From contig JAFVGK010000159.1 of NCBI GenBank assembly GCA_017475035.1, positions 1-51,448 on the forward strand: a stretch of 51,448 nucleotides of DNA, in the 5' to 3' direction. Below, piece by piece: positions 16,384 through 25,897 of the stretch. The position numbers and the translations under genes were made by a program. The notes under the pieces were generated by a model, which was given only the letters and a program-made list of their open reading frames with translations, had not been told where the DNA came from and did no database searches. The DNA is from Blautia sp. (GTDB taxonomy: Bacteria > Bacillota > Clostridia > Lachnospirales > Lachnospiraceae). Position 1 is the first letter of the stretch. Each line of letters starts with the position of its first letter.

Positions 16384-16479
16384 ATGATTCAGGCGACAAA
16401 AGGTCATGCAAAAATGAGCCTGCTCATTTTGCATAAGATTGGGTCGCCCGCAGAATCAGGCTTTTGTCGATGCAATCAT
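16384..16479 (+). repeat. Family B element, full-length copy (B2)
   Basis: Starts GATTCAGGCGACAAAAGG, then a hairpin with GCAAAAATGAGC / GCTCATTTTGC arms (16409-16432), GATTGGGTCGCCCGCAG and AATCAGGCTTTTGTCGATG. The CGACAAAAG near the left end and CTTTTGTCG near the right end are perfect inverted repeats. It fills most of the gap between greA and the nucleotidyltransferase gene. Confidence 0.9.
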
Positions 16480-16505
16480 GAATATAAGAAAAGAGGGAAA
16501 AAAGC

Positions 16506-17432
16506 ATGTCTGTTACAAAAAAGCCTGCGTTGGTAGTTATGGCTGCCGGTATGGGAAGCCGGTACGGTGGATTAAAGCAGATAGACCCGGTGGATGAACA
16601 GGGGCACATCATCATGGATTTTTCCGTATATGATGCGGTCCGGGCCGGGTTCGGCAAGGTTATCTTCATCATAAAAAGAGAAAATGAGCAGGATTTCCGT
16701 AAGGCAATCGGCGACCGGATCCAGGAAAAAATCCCTGTGGAATATGTTTTCCAGGAGCTGCAAAACCTGCCGGAAGGCTTTAGTGTCCCGGAAGGACGAG
16801 TCAAACCCTGGGGAACCGCCCACGCCGTGCTTTCCTGCATCGATGTCATTGATACGCCATTTGCCGTAATAAACGCGGACGATTATTATGGAAGCCATGC
16901 CTTTGCTCTCGCCGCGGAATATCTGGCGAATCATACAGATGAAGAAGGCCTCTATCGCTATATGATGGTAGGATACCGGCTGGAAAATACATTGACGGAA
17001 AACGGTCATGTATCCCGCGGCATCTGCACACTCGATGCCGAAGACAGACTTGTGGATATCGTAGAGCGGACTCACATAGAACCGGGACAGGACGAAGCGG
17101 TATATACGGAAGATGATGGAAAAACGTATCATCCCATTCCCTTCGACGCAACAGTCTCCATGAACATGTGGGGCTTCACGCCGGGATTCTTACAGGAACT
17201 CAAAAAGGGATTCCCGGCCTTCCTGAGTGAAAACCTGGAAAAAAATCCTCTGAAATGTGAATACTATCTCCCCTACGCCGTGGATGTCCTTCTTAAAGAC
17301 AGAAAATGTACAGTCCAGGTACTTAAATCGCCGGACCGCTGGTTCGGCGTAACCTATAAAGAAGACAAACCCCAGGTCGTCGCAAAAATAAAAGAACTGA
17401 AGAAAGCAGGCTTATATCCTGAAGAATTCTGA
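16506..17432 (+). CDS. Sugar-phosphate nucleotidyltransferase family protein
   Basis: A 308-aa protein of the NTP_transferase superfamily that should join a nucleoside triphosphate to a sugar phosphate. The N-terminal signature MAAGMGSRYGGLKQIDP is the nucleotide-binding loop with its catalytic Arg. NADDYYG holds the metal-binding Asp. It resembles hexose-1-phosphate uridylyl/thymidylyl transferases, but the exact sugar and nucleotide cannot be read from sequence. GAGGG lies upstream of ATG 16506, just after repeat B2. A terminator and a new promoter separate it from galE, although both probably feed surface polysaccharide precursors. Confidence 0.82.
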   Translation: MSVTKKPALVVMAAGMGSRYGGLKQIDPVDEQGHIIMDFSVYDAVRAGFGKVIFIIKRENEQDFRKAIGDRIQEKIPVEYVFQELQNLPEGFSVPEGRVKPWGTAHAVLSCIDVIDTPFAVINADDYYGSHAFALAAEYLANHTDEEGLYRYMMVGYRLENTLTENGHVSRGICTLDAEDRLVDIVERTHIEPGQDEAVYTEDDGKTYHPIPFDATVSMNMWGFTPGFLQELKKGFPAFLSENLEKNPLKCEYYLPYAVDVLLKDRKCTVQVLKSPDRWFGVTYKEDKPQVVAKIKELKKAGLYPEEF

Positions 17433-17440
17433 TGGAGCCG

Positions 17441-17474
17441 CCTGCGCCGGCTTTAAAGCCGGGCGTCAGGTTTT
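17441..17474 (+). terminator. Intrinsic terminator after the nucleotidyltransferase gene
   Basis: CCTGCGCCGGCT (17441-17452) pairs imperfectly with AGCCGGGCGTCAGG (17457-17470) around TTAA and is followed by TTTT. It is GC-rich with a short T-tract. Confidence 0.7.
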
Positions 17475-17528
17475 CGCTGTCCCAAAAATTATGAATCAAT
17501 TTGTCCATGAAAATCATCGCTGTAACCA

Positions 17529-17557
17529 TAGACATTTCCGCAAGAATTCGATATAAT
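17529..17557 (+). promoter_or_regulatory. galE promoter
   Basis: TAGACA (17529-17534), 17-bp spacer, TATAAT (17552-17557). The galE ATG is 44 bp downstream of the -10 box. Confidence 0.75.
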
Positions 17558-17600
17558 CCAAAAGAAACCAGAGAACTTGGTGATATACAGGAGGGTAAAA

Positions 17601-18620
17601 ATGGCTATCTTAGTGACAGGCGGTGCTGGTTATATCGGAAGCCATACTGTAGTGGAGCTTCAGAATGCCGGCTACGATGTTGTCGTGCTCGATAATCTTT
17701 CCAATTCCAGCGAGAAAGCACTTGACCGTGTAGAAAAGCTTACAGGAAAGCACGTCCCTTTCTATAAAACAGATATCAGGGACAGAGCCGGGCTGGAAGA
17801 GATCTTCGCAAAAGAAACAATAGATTCCTGCATTCACTTTGCGGGCTTGAAGGCAGTCGGTGAATCTGTGGCAAAACCGTGGGAATATTATGAAAATAAT
17901 ATTTCGGGGACACTTGTTCTGGTTGACGTCATGCGCTCCCACGGTGTTAAGAATATCATTTTCTCTTCTTCTGCCACGGTTTATGGAGATCCGGCGATGA
18001 TTCCGATTACCGAAGAATGTCCGAAAGGTCAGTGCACGAATCCCTACGGCTGGACGAAATCCATGCTCGAGCAGATCCTCAGTGATATCCAGAAGGCAGA
18101 TCCGGAATGGAACGTGGTACTGCTTCGGTACTTCAATCCGATCGGCGCCCATAAGAGCGGAACGATCGGGGAAAATCCCAACGGTATTCCGAACAATCTG
18201 ATGCCCTACATTACACAGGTGGCTGTAGGCAAACTGAAAGAGCTTGGCGTTTTCGGGAATGATTATGATACGCCGGACGGAACAGGCGTCCGTGATTATA
18301 TTCATGTCGTAGATCTTGCTGTCGGCCATGTGAAAGCCCTGAAGAAGATCGAGGAAAAAGCCGGGCTTTGCATCTATAATCTTGGTACGGGCAAAGGATA
18401 CAGCGTACTGGATATCGTAAAGAATTTTGAAGCCGCTACCGGCGTCAGGATCCCGTATCAGATTAAGCCACGGCGTCCGGGCGACATCGCGACCTGTTAC
18501 GCGGATCCGTCCAAAGCAGAGCGGGAGCTCGGCTGGAAAGCACAGTATGATATCAAAGACATGTGCGAGGATTCCTGGAGATGGCAGTCAAATAATCCGA
18601 ACGGATATGAAGAAGGCTGA
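17601..18620 (+). CDS. galE: UDP-glucose 4-epimerase
   Basis: A 339-aa extended short-chain dehydrogenase that interconverts UDP-glucose and UDP-galactose. The NAD-binding GGAGYIGSH is at residues about 7-15. The SSSATVYG serine strand and the YGWTK Tyr-Lys catalytic pair are intact. The frame opens earlier (17577), but AGGAGGG stands 6 bp before ATG 17601. It has its own promoter and ends at a bidirectional terminator. Galactose could enter central metabolism or glycan synthesis through this enzyme. galK and galT are not here. Confidence 0.95.
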   Translation: MAILVTGGAGYIGSHTVVELQNAGYDVVVLDNLSNSSEKALDRVEKLTGKHVPFYKTDIRDRAGLEEIFAKETIDSCIHFAGLKAVGESVAKPWEYYENNISGTLVLVDVMRSHGVKNIIFSSSATVYGDPAMIPITEECPKGQCTNPYGWTKSMLEQILSDIQKADPEWNVVLLRYFNPIGAHKSGTIGENPNGIPNNLMPYITQVAVGKLKELGVFGNDYDTPDGTGVRDYIHVVDLAVGHVKALKKIEEKAGLCIYNLGTGKGYSVLDIVKNFEAATGVRIPYQIKPRRPGDIATCYADPSKAERELGWKAQYDIKDMCEDSWRWQSNNPNGYEEG

Positions 18621-18717
18621 GTGGGAGGAGAAGCGGGAAGATAGAAAGACAGAATCTTTCCTGTCAGTATCTATGACACTCATGCGAAGATGCGTGAATA
18701 TGAATTGAATAAATAAA

Positions 18718-18762
18718 GAAAAAAGGATGACACAAGAGCAGCTCTTTCGTCATCCTTTTTTA
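18718..18762. terminator. Bidirectional terminator between galE and the DUF1846 gene
   Basis: AAAAAAGGATGAC (18719-18731) pairs with GTCATCCTTTTTT (18749-18761) around a loop that holds an inner AGAGCAGCTCT palindrome. A-tract on the left and T-tract on the right serve both convergent genes. Confidence 0.85.
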
Positions 18763-18828
18763 TATCCGCAAAGCTGCACGTCCGCCCCAAAAGCAGACTC
18801 GCAGCCGTCGGCAGAGCAGATCATCTCC

Positions 18829-20307
18829 TTAATGATAGATCCTGTGCTTTTCGAATTTCGGCTCGCAGGTAACGTCGATGCCAAGCTTTCGGAAGGCAAG
18901 AAGGTCTACGGAGGTCAGCATGACACTGGAATGTGCCTGGCAGCCTTTCAGGCGGGACAGCTGATCGAGCGCTTTACGCGCCAGCGGTTTTTCCGATGCG
19001 CTGACAGAAAGCGCGATCATGGTTTCATCCATATGGAGCCTCGGGTTTTTGCTGCCAAGATAACGGATTTTTAATTCCTGGATAGGACGGATGGCATCCG
19101 GTGAGATGACATGAATCTCATGAGGAATGCCGGCGAGCTCCTTCAGAGAATTCAAAAGCAGAGCGGAAGACGGACCCAGAAGGTCTGATGTCTTTCCTGT
19201 AATGATCCTGCCGTCCGGAAGCTCTATAGCTGCTGCAGGCATCCCGGTCTGCTTTTCCATGGTAAGGGCGGCAGGCACGACCTTACGGTCGTCTACCGTC
19301 ACATGCGCCTGCTTCAGGAGGAGCTCAATCTTAAAAACCTCATCCTCTTTGGCGCTTCCGATGACTTCAGCGGCAAGACTCCGGTAATATCTGCGTATGA
19401 TTTCCTGACGGGAAGCCTCCTGACAGGCTTCGTCATCTATGATACAGTTGCCCACCATATTGACGCCCATATCCGTCGGAGATTTATAACGGCAGGTGCC
19501 CATGATCTTCTCGAATATGGCCTGAAGGACGGGAAAGATCTCAACGTCACGATTATAATTAACCGTTGTCTCTCCATAGGCTTCCAGATGGAAGGGATCG
19601 ATCATATTGACATCATTCAGGTCCGCGGTTGCGGCCTCATAGGCGAGATTGACAGGATGCTTGAGCGGGATATTCCAGATCGGGAAGGTTTCAAATTTGG
19701 CGTAGCCGGCGCTGATTCCTCTTTTGTACTCGTGATATAGCTGTGACAGGCAGGTTGCCATCTTACCGCTTCCGGGTCCCGGGGCGGTCACAACGATCAG
19801 GGGCTTTGACGTCTCGATATAATCGTTTTTTCCGTATCCCTCATCGCTGACAATCATGGAAATATTATGTGGATACCCGCTGATCGGATAATGAAGATAA
19901 ACCTTGATGCCTTCTCTTTCGAGATAAGCTTTAAAATTATCAGCGCTTTCCTGCCCGGCGTATCGGGTGATGCAGACACTGCCCACATACAGGCCGCGGC
20001 TGGTAAAGGCATCAATCAGGCGAAGTACATCTTCGTCATAAGTGATCCCAAGGTCTTCTCTTTTTTTGTTTTTGTCGATATCGGAAGCACTGATTACGAT
20101 GACAATCTCAGCCTGGTCAGACAACTGCATCAGCATCCTCAGCTTACTGTCCGGTTCAAAACCCGGGAGAACACGGGCAGCGTGATAGTCATCAAACAGT
20201 TTTCCGCCAAACTCCAGATAAAGCTTGTTGCCGAACTCTTCGATTCTTTCTCTTATGCGCTTTGACTGCATTCTCAGGTATTTCTCGTTGTCAAATCCGA
20301 TTTTCAT
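18829..20307 (-). CDS. DUF1846 domain-containing protein
   Basis: A 492-aa cytoplasmic protein that matches the DUF1846 family over its full length. It begins MKIGFDNEKYLRMQSKRI and carries a P-loop-like VTAPGPGSGKMATCLSQLYH stretch near the middle, which suggests nucleotide binding. Family members are common in Bacillota; I know of no established function. The open frame extends 44 codons further upstream, but those codons cover the promoter region. ATG 20307 has GAGGAGG upstream. The gene is divergent from ftsH. Confidence 0.88.
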   Translation of the reverse strand: MKIGFDNEKYLRMQSKRIRERIEEFGNKLYLEFGGKLFDDYHAARVLPGFEPDSKLRMLMQLSDQAEIVIVISASDIDKNKKREDLGITYDEDVLRLIDAFTSRGLYVGSVCITRYAGQESADNFKAYLEREGIKVYLHYPISGYPHNISMIVSDEGYGKNDYIETSKPLIVVTAPGPGSGKMATCLSQLYHEYKRGISAGYAKFETFPIWNIPLKHPVNLAYEAATADLNDVNMIDPFHLEAYGETTVNYNRDVEIFPVLQAIFEKIMGTCRYKSPTDMGVNMVGNCIIDDEACQEASRQEIIRRYYRSLAAEVIGSAKEDEVFKIELLLKQAHVTVDDRKVVPAALTMEKQTGMPAAAIELPDGRIITGKTSDLLGPSSALLLNSLKELAGIPHEIHVISPDAIRPIQELKIRYLGSKNPRLHMDETMIALSVSASEKPLARKALDQLSRLKGCQAHSSVMLTSVDLLAFRKLGIDVTCEPKFEKHRIYH

Positions 20308-20373
20308 CTTGTCAGAATTCCTCCTCTTATCGAATGTAACGGATGGATAGCCGAAAAAAAAACAATCCGCTAC

Positions 20374-20402
20374 AGTATACCTCAAAAAGGGAAAGAAGAG
20401 AA
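20374..20402 (-). promoter_or_regulatory. Possible promoter of the DUF1846 gene
   Basis: On the minus strand, TATACT (20374-20379) with TTCTCT (20397-20402) 17 bp upstream. The -10 box is good and the -35 box weak. Confidence 0.45.
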
Positions 20403-20479
20403 GCTTTTTTTTCAGGGTTTGATATGAAAAAATACCCAAAATTCATTCAAAAAATCCTTTGCCTTAAATCAGCATTTAT

Positions 20480-20508
20480 TTGACTTCTTTTTGTTTTATA
20501 TTTATAAT
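20480..20508 (+). promoter_or_regulatory. ftsH promoter
   Basis: TTGACT (20480-20485), 17-bp spacer, TATAAT (20503-20508): a near-perfect housekeeping promoter 55 bp before the ftsH ATG. Confidence 0.85.
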
Positions 20509-20563
20509 GTAAAGGCTGACTGTATCATAACAGTTTATCCACATCTGAAGAAAGGATGTATGT

Positions 20564-22720
20564 ATGGACAATAATCAGGATAATAACCCTTTCGGCGGCG
20601 GTTCCGGCCCTGAGGGAAACGGAAACAAAAATCGACAATCGATTTTGCTTTTCCTTGTCTGTCTTCTGGTCATCCTTACAGTGTTCAGTTTTGTCACAAA
20701 CTCGCTGAAGGAGGACCGGAACGAGATAACCTATGACAAATTTATCGATATGGTGAACAAAGACCAGATCCGTTCTGTGACGCTTCAGTCTCAGATTTTG
20801 AAGATTGTGCCGAAGAATTCTCTGGGGCTGTCCGGGGATACCACCTATTATACCAATCAGGTGGAGGATGAGAATGCCCTGACCGAAAGACTGGAGGGAA
20901 GCGGCATTATCTTTAAGTCCGAGCCGCCGGATCCCATGGGAGAATTCATTTCCATGATGGTTTCCGTCCTTCTGCCTAGTGTACTGCTTTTTGCGATGCT
21001 GATGTACTTTATGCGGAGGATGAGGGACAGCGGCGGTGGTATTATGGGTTTCGGAAAAAGCCGCGCGAGAAATTATGTGACCAAGGAAACCGGCATCACC
21101 TTCCAGGACGTGGCAGGAGAGGAGGAAGCAAAAGAGTCTTTGCAGGAGATGGTGGACTTCCTGCATAATCCGGGAAAGTATACATCCATCGGAGCAAAGC
21201 TTCCCAAAGGAGCCCTTCTGGTGGGGCCTCCCGGTACAGGTAAGACTCTCCTTGCAAAAGCCGTCGCAGGTGAGGCTCACGTTCCCTTCTTTTCCCTCTC
21301 CGGATCGGAGTTTGTAGAGATGTTTGTCGGTGTCGGCGCTTCCCGTGTCAGGGATCTTTTTGAAGAAGCTAAAAAGAATGCTCCCTGCATCGTATTTATT
21401 GATGAGATCGATGCCATCGGAAAAAGCCGTGATTCCCGTTTCGGCGGAGGAAATGACGAGAGGGAGCAGACGCTGAACCAGCTTCTGGCAGAGATGGACG
21501 GTTTTGATACCTCCAAAGGCCTTCTGATTCTCGCCGCAACCAACCGCCCGGAAATTCTGGATCCGGCTCTGCTTCGCCCCGGCAGATTTGACCGCAGGGT
21601 CATTGTAGACCGGCCTGACCTGAAAGGCCGGGTAGAGATCCTGAAAGTACACGCAAAGAATGTAAACCTGGATGAGACGGTTGATCTGGACGCCATCGCC
21701 CTGGCTACTTCAGGCGCGGTAGGCTCCGATCTGGCAAATATGGTCAATGAAGCGGCGATCCTTGCCATTAAACATAATCGGAATGCCGTTTCCCAGAAAG
21801 ATTTATTTGAATCCGTAGAGGTGGTCCTTGTCGGCAAGGAAAAGAAAGATCGTATCTTAAGTGAAAACGAACGGAAGATCGTTTCCTATCACGAAGTAGG
21901 ACATGCGCTGCTCGGCGCCCTGCAGAAAGACGCGGAGCCTGTACAGAAGATCACGATTATTCCCAGAACGATGGGCGCTTTGGGTTATGTCATGCAGGTT
22001 CCGGAGGAAGAAAAGTATCTCAATACCCAGGCAGAGCTGGAAGCCATGCTGGTAGGACTGCTCGGGGGCAGAGCCGCAGAGGAACTGGTGTTTGACACCG
22101 TGACGACAGGCGCCTCCAATGATATTGAGAAGGCGACTAAAATTGCCAAAGCGATGATTACCCAATATGGAATGTCTGATAAATTCGGTCTGATGGCTCT
22201 GGCAACGGTTGAAGAACAATACTTAAACGGTAGGGCTGTCCTGAACTGCGGCGATGACACAGCCACGGAAATCGATCATGAGGTGATGGAGCTTCTTGAC
22301 CGCTCTTATAAAGAAGCAAAGAAGCTTCTGTCCGAGCACCGTGAGGCGCTTGACAAGATTGCGGCTTATCTGATCCGCCATGAGACCATCACGGGCAAGG
22401 AATTTATGAAAATATTCCGGGCTGTTGAGATGGGGCTGGAGATTCCGGATGATTTAAAGGATCTGGTATTGCCGGACAGCGAGGCGGCTGAAGAAAAAAA
22501 GACCGGTGCTCCGATAGAGGAGACGAAAGCCGGTGTTTCGATAGAAGAGATGAATGCCGGTGCTTCTGTGAAAGAAACGGATACCGATGTTTCCGGGGCA
22601 GCGGATGATGCTTCTTCCAAAGAAAAATCAGATGTTGACGTTTCCGCAGAAGAAACAGGTTCAGGCGCCATTGCGGAACAGGCCGGCGAAGGTGCTTCTG
22701 AGGAATCAGATCAATTATAA
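20564..22720 (+). CDS. ftsH: ATP-dependent zinc metalloprotease FtsH
   Basis: A 718-aa membrane AAA+ protease for membrane-protein quality control and regulatory proteolysis. A first membrane span (about 27-45) and a second (about 125-145) flank an extracytoplasmic segment. The AAA module carries Walker A GPPGTGKT (221-228), Walker [12 protein letters not shown] and the second region of homology. The protease motif is HEVGH (443-447). The last about 75 residues form an unusual tail of degenerate Glu/Ala/Gly/Ser-rich repeats after the normal end of the family. The gene has its own strong promoter and a terminator. Confidence 0.97.
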   Translation: MDNNQDNNPFGGGSGPEGNGNKNRQSILLFLVCLLVILTVFSFVTNSLKEDRNEITYDKFIDMVNKDQIRSVTLQSQILKIVPKNSLGLSGDTTYYTNQVEDENALTERLEGSGIIFKSEPPDPMGEFISMMVSVLLPSVLLFAMLMYFMRRMRDSGGGIMGFGKSRARNYVTKETGITFQDVAGEEEAKESLQEMVDFLHNPGKYTSIGAKLPKGALLVGPPGTGKTLLAKAVAGEAHVPFFSLSGSEFVEMFVGVGASRVRDLFEEAKKNAPCIVFIDEIDAIGKSRDSRFGGGNDEREQTLNQLLAEMDGFDTSKGLLILAATNRPEILDPALLRPGRFDRRVIVDRPDLKGRVEILKVHAKNVNLDETVDLDAIALATSGAVGSDLANMVNEAAILAIKHNRNAVSQKDLFESVEVVLVGKEKKDRILSENERKIVSYHEVGHALLGALQKDAEPVQKITIIPRTMGALGYVMQVPEEEKYLNTQAELEAMLVGLLGGRAAEELVFDTVTTGASNDIEKATKIAKAMITQYGMSDKFGLMALATVEEQYLNGRAVLNCGDDTATEIDHEVMELLDRSYKEAKKLLSEHREALDKIAAYLIRHETITGKEFMKIFRAVEMGLEIPDDLKDLVLPDSEAAEEKKTGAPIEETKAGVSIEEMNAGASVKETDTDVSGAADDASSKEKSDVDVSAEETGSGAIAEQAGEGASEESDQL
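22494..22717 (+). repeat. Degenerate in-frame repeats encoding the FtsH tail
   Basis: Units of about 33 bp encode variants of [12 protein letters not shown] and [12 protein letters not shown]. The pattern is (G/A)xxVxE(E/M/T)xxG, with DNA-level similarity such as GCCGGTG before TTTC or CTTC. It lies after the last conserved FtsH helix. The repeats are degenerate, so unit borders are approximate. Confidence 0.7.
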
Positions 22721-22737
22721 TCGTCATACAACAAGGA

Positions 22738-22790
22738 GAGCGGCGGTTGCACAGACTGTAAAGCAGGGCAATCACCGCTCTTTGCTTTTA
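22738..22790 (+). terminator. ftsH terminator
   Basis: GAGCGGCGGTTGC (22738-22750) pairs with GGCAATCACCGCTC (22767-22780), followed by TTTGCTTTTA. Confidence 0.8.
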
Positions 22791-22793
22791 TTT

Positions 22794-22827
22794 GATGATT
22801 CGGGCGACAAAAGGTCATGTAAAAATG
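22794..22827 (+). repeat. Family B element, left end (copy B3), carrying the uvrC start codon
   Basis: Reads GATGATTCGGGCGACAAAAGG then TCATGTAAAAATG. In the full copy at 16384 the same bases are the left arm of the hairpin (GCAAAAATGAGC). The ATG in that arm is the uvrC initiation codon here, and the AAAAGG of the repeat is the only purine-rich site upstream. Confidence 0.85.
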
Positions 22828-24687
22828 TTTAATATCGAAGAAGAATTAAAAAAACTGCCGGATAAACCGGGCGTCTACATTATGCATGGAGAACAGGATG
22901 AAATCATCTATGTGGGAAAGGCTGTTGTTTTGAAGAATCGTGTAAGGCAGTATTTTCAGAGCAGCAGGAACAAAGGTCCCAAAATTGAGCAGATGGTTAC
23001 ACATATCCGGAGATTCGAATATATTATTACGGATTCCGAACTGGAAGCTTTGGTTCTGGAAAATAATCTGATTAAAGAGCATCGTCCGAAGTACAACACG
23101 ATGCTGAAAGACGACAAGACCTATCCGTTCATGAAAGTAACGGTGCAGGAAGCCTATCCGAGACTTCTTTTCACCAGGGAGATGAAAAAGGATAAGGCAA
23201 AATATTTCGGTCCCTATACAAGCTCGGAAGCCGTTAAGAACGTGATGGAGCTGGTACGGAAGGTTTATCGGGTACGCAGCTGCGCGAGGGTTCTGCCCAG
23301 AGATATCGGAAAAGAACGGCCTTGTCTGTATCATCAGATGAAACAATGTGATGCCCCCTGTCAGGGCTTGATCTCGCAGGAAGCTTATGAGAAAAAAATG
23401 GAGCAGGTTTTGCGTTTCCTGAACGGTGACGCGAAAGAAACTCTTTCTGAGCTGGAAGAAAAAATGCAGAAGGCTTCAGAGGAAATGCGTTTTGAAGAAG
23501 CGGCGCAGTACAGAGATCTGATCGGTGATATCAGAAGGATACAGGAAAGACAGAAAATTACTGCCTATGGGGAAGAGGACCGGGATATTATCGCGCTTGC
23601 GATGGACGATCAGGAAAATCTGCAGGAAATTGACGCCGTTGTCCAGGTGTTTTTTATGAGAGAAGGAAGGATCATCGGCAGGGACCACTTTTTCCTGCGT
23701 GTGGCGAAGGGAGATTCACCTTCTACAGTCCTGTCCAGCTTTCTGAAACAGTTTTACGCAGGGACTCCGCTGATTCCGAAAGAAATCATGCTGCCGGAGG
23801 AAATCGAGGACGCGGCTCTGATCGAAGAATGGCTTTCTTCCCGCCGGAAGCAGAAGGTTCATCTTGCGGTACCAAAGCGCGGGCAGAAAGAAAAACTTGT
23901 GGAGCTGGCAAGGGAAAACGCGCAGATGGTTCTTGACAAGGATCGTGAACGGATCAAGAGAGAAGAAGGACGGACGATCGGAGCCGTTCATGAGATAGAA
24001 GGCTGGCTCGGACTGCATGACCTCATTCGCATGGAAGCTTATGATATATCCAATATCAGCGGTTTTGCTTCTGTGGGATCCATGGTTGTCTATGAGAAAG
24101 GAAAACCGAAAAGAAGCGATTACCGGAAGTTCAAATTGAAATGGGTTGAAGGACCGAATGATTATGCCAGTATGGAGGAGGTTCTGACACGGCGTTTCAC
24201 ACATGATTCCGGCGGTGAATTTGACAGCTTTGCTCGAATGCCTGACCTGATCTTAATGGATGGCGGAAGAGGCCAGGTAAATATCTGCCTTGGCGTGCTC
24301 GCGAAGCTGGGACTGGACATTCCCGTTTGTGGGATGGTGAAGGATGACCATCACCGGACCAGAGGCTTATACTATAATAACGTAGAAATCCCGATCAATA
24401 CAACCGGCGAGGGATTTCACCTGATTACACGAATCCAGGATGAAGCGCACCGTTTCGCAATAGAGTTTCACCGTTCCCTTCGCGGCAAAGCCCAGGTTCA
24501 TTCTTTGCTGGATGATATTCCGGGAATCGGTGAAACACGACGGAAAGCCTTGATACGACGTTTCCTTTCCATAGATAAGATCCGTGATGCAAGTCTCGAA
24601 GAACTGGAACAGACAGAATCCATGAACGCGCGAAGTGCCAGACAGGTCTATGACTTCTTTCATAAAGTATCAGAGGAAGGGCAGTGA
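22825..24687 (+). CDS. uvrC: Excinuclease ABC subunit C
   Basis: A 620-aa subunit that makes both incisions in nucleotide excision repair. An N-terminal GIY-YIG-type nuclease domain (PGVYIMHG ... IIYVGKA, about residues 13-95) comes first. A UVR motif for UvrB contact follows (about 200-235), then the RNase H-like nuclease domain (about 380-540, with DGGRGQVN) and a C-terminal helix-hairpin-helix pair ([15 protein letters not shown]). Length is normal. The frame opens 11 codons earlier, but conserved sequence begins at ATG 22825. Its start codon and weak AAAAGG site come from a family B repeat. uvrA and uvrB are not here. Confidence 0.95.
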   Translation: MFNIEEELKKLPDKPGVYIMHGEQDEIIYVGKAVVLKNRVRQYFQSSRNKGPKIEQMVTHIRRFEYIITDSELEALVLENNLIKEHRPKYNTMLKDDKTYPFMKVTVQEAYPRLLFTREMKKDKAKYFGPYTSSEAVKNVMELVRKVYRVRSCARVLPRDIGKERPCLYHQMKQCDAPCQGLISQEAYEKKMEQVLRFLNGDAKETLSELEEKMQKASEEMRFEEAAQYRDLIGDIRRIQERQKITAYGEEDRDIIALAMDDQENLQEIDAVVQVFFMREGRIIGRDHFFLRVAKGDSPSTVLSSFLKQFYAGTPLIPKEIMLPEEIEDAALIEEWLSSRRKQKVHLAVPKRGQKEKLVELARENAQMVLDKDRERIKREEGRTIGAVHEIEGWLGLHDLIRMEAYDISNISGFASVGSMVVYEKGKPKRSDYRKFKLKWVEGPNDYASMEEVLTRRFTHDSGGEFDSFARMPDLILMDGGRGQVNICLGVLAKLGLDIPVCGMVKDDHHRTRGLYYNNVEIPINTTGEGFHLITRIQDEAHRFAIEFHRSLRGKAQVHSLLDDIPGIGETRRKALIRRFLSIDKIRDASLEELEQTESMNARSARQVYDFFHKVSEEGQ

Positions 24688-24692
24688 GATGC

Positions 24693-24788
24693 TTACTCCT
24701 TCCATAATAAAGTTCTGTATGTTGACGCAATGCTTTCGGATGAAGGCTTCACTGATCCGCCAGCCGGACTGCCGAAGACAAAATCAGT
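24693..24788 (-). repeat. Family A element in inverted orientation (copy A4)
   Basis: Read on the minus strand it gives GATTTTGTCTTCGGCAGTCC, TTCATCCGAAAGC, TGCGTCAACATACAGAAC and TTATGGAAGGAG. Here the Shine-Dalgarno end points into the uvrC stop region (stop at 24687) and no gene follows it, so this copy has no translational job. Confidence 0.85.
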
Positions 24789-24819
24789 CTCCTGTCTGTG
24801 CAACTTTTCATATTTTTAC

Positions 24820-24848
24820 TTGTGCGTATAGTAAGAAAGAGGTATAAT
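24820..24848 (+). promoter_or_regulatory. hprK promoter candidate
   Basis: TATAAT (24843-24848) with TTGTGC (24820-24825) 17 bp upstream; only three of six -35 bases match. Start codon 28 bp downstream. Confidence 0.55.
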
Positions 24849-24876
24849 TAACACATATATAAGAGGGGGAGCATTT

Positions 24877-25809
24877 ATGAAAGGAGTACAACTTTCTGAT
24901 CTGGCACAGGAATTAAACCTGACAAATCTCACACCTGATATCGATCTGACGGAGATTTATATTCGCACAGCGGAAATCAACCGGCCGGCTCTGCAGCTTA
25001 CAGGTTATCTGGAGCACTTTGCCAATGAAAGGGTACAGATTATCGGGTATGTGGAGTATACTTATCTGATGCAGCTGAATCCGGACGAGAGGGCATTTAA
25101 GTATGAACGTTTTATCTCAAGCAAGATTCCCTGTGTTGTATTCAGCACGATGACGAGACCCTCACAGGATATGATCGAGATGGCGATGAAATATCATGTC
25201 CCTACTTTCGTGACGGAGCGTACGACATCGAGCTTTATGGCTGAGATTATCCGATGGCTGGGCGTTCAGCTTGCTCCCTGTATATCCATTCACGGAGTAC
25301 TGGTGGATGTTTACGGAGAAGGCGTTCTGATCACTGGTGAGAGCGGTATCGGTAAGAGCGAAGCGGCTTTGGAGCTGATAAAGAGAGGACACCGTCTCGT
25401 CAGCGACGATGTTGTCGAGCTTCGAAAGGTGAGCGATGTTACTCTTGTCGGTTCGGCTCCGGATATTACGAGGCATTTTATTGAACTGCGCGGCATCGGC
25501 ATCATAGATGTAAAGACTCTTTTCGGCGTGGAGAGTGTAAAAAATACACAGTCTGTTGATCTGGTGATCAAACTGGAAGAATGGGACAGAGACAAAGAGT
25601 ATGATCGTCTGGGATTAAAGGAGGAGTATACAGAGTATCTGGGAAATAAGCTCGTATGCCATTCCCTTCCGATTCGTCCGGGCAGAAATCTGGCCGTGAT
25701 TGTGGAAGCAGCAGCCGTAAACCATCGTCAGAAGAAGATGGGATATAACGCTGCGGAGGAGCTTTATAAGAGAGTTCAGGCAAATATTACCAGAAAGCGT
25801 CAGGAATGA
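24877..25809 (+). CDS. hprK: HPr kinase/phosphorylase
   Basis: A 310-aa enzyme that phosphorylates and dephosphorylates Ser46 of HPr, the central switch of carbon catabolite control in Bacillota. The P-loop is GESGIGKS (154-161), after the conserved HGVLVDVYGEGVLI strand. The C-terminal signature region includes LRGIGIIDV. The ATG follows GAGGGGGAG by 6 bp. A ROK glucokinase gene follows after an 88-bp gap with no terminator, so both may share a transcript: one senses, the other spends, glycolytic carbon. Confidence 0.96.
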   Translation: MKGVQLSDLAQELNLTNLTPDIDLTEIYIRTAEINRPALQLTGYLEHFANERVQIIGYVEYTYLMQLNPDERAFKYERFISSKIPCVVFSTMTRPSQDMIEMAMKYHVPTFVTERTTSSFMAEIIRWLGVQLAPCISIHGVLVDVYGEGVLITGESGIGKSEAALELIKRGHRLVSDDVVELRKVSDVTLVGSAPDITRHFIELRGIGIIDVKTLFGVESVKNTQSVDLVIKLEEWDRDKEYDRLGLKEEYTEYLGNKLVCHSLPIRPGRNLAVIVEAAAVNHRQKKMGYNAAEELYKRVQANITRKRQE

Positions 25810-25897
25810 AGCAACGATCAGGATACTTGTGCAGAAGCGCAGGCTCATTGATAAAAGAGTGAATGTGGATTGAATAAAGGCGAAAGGAGTTTTGGCC

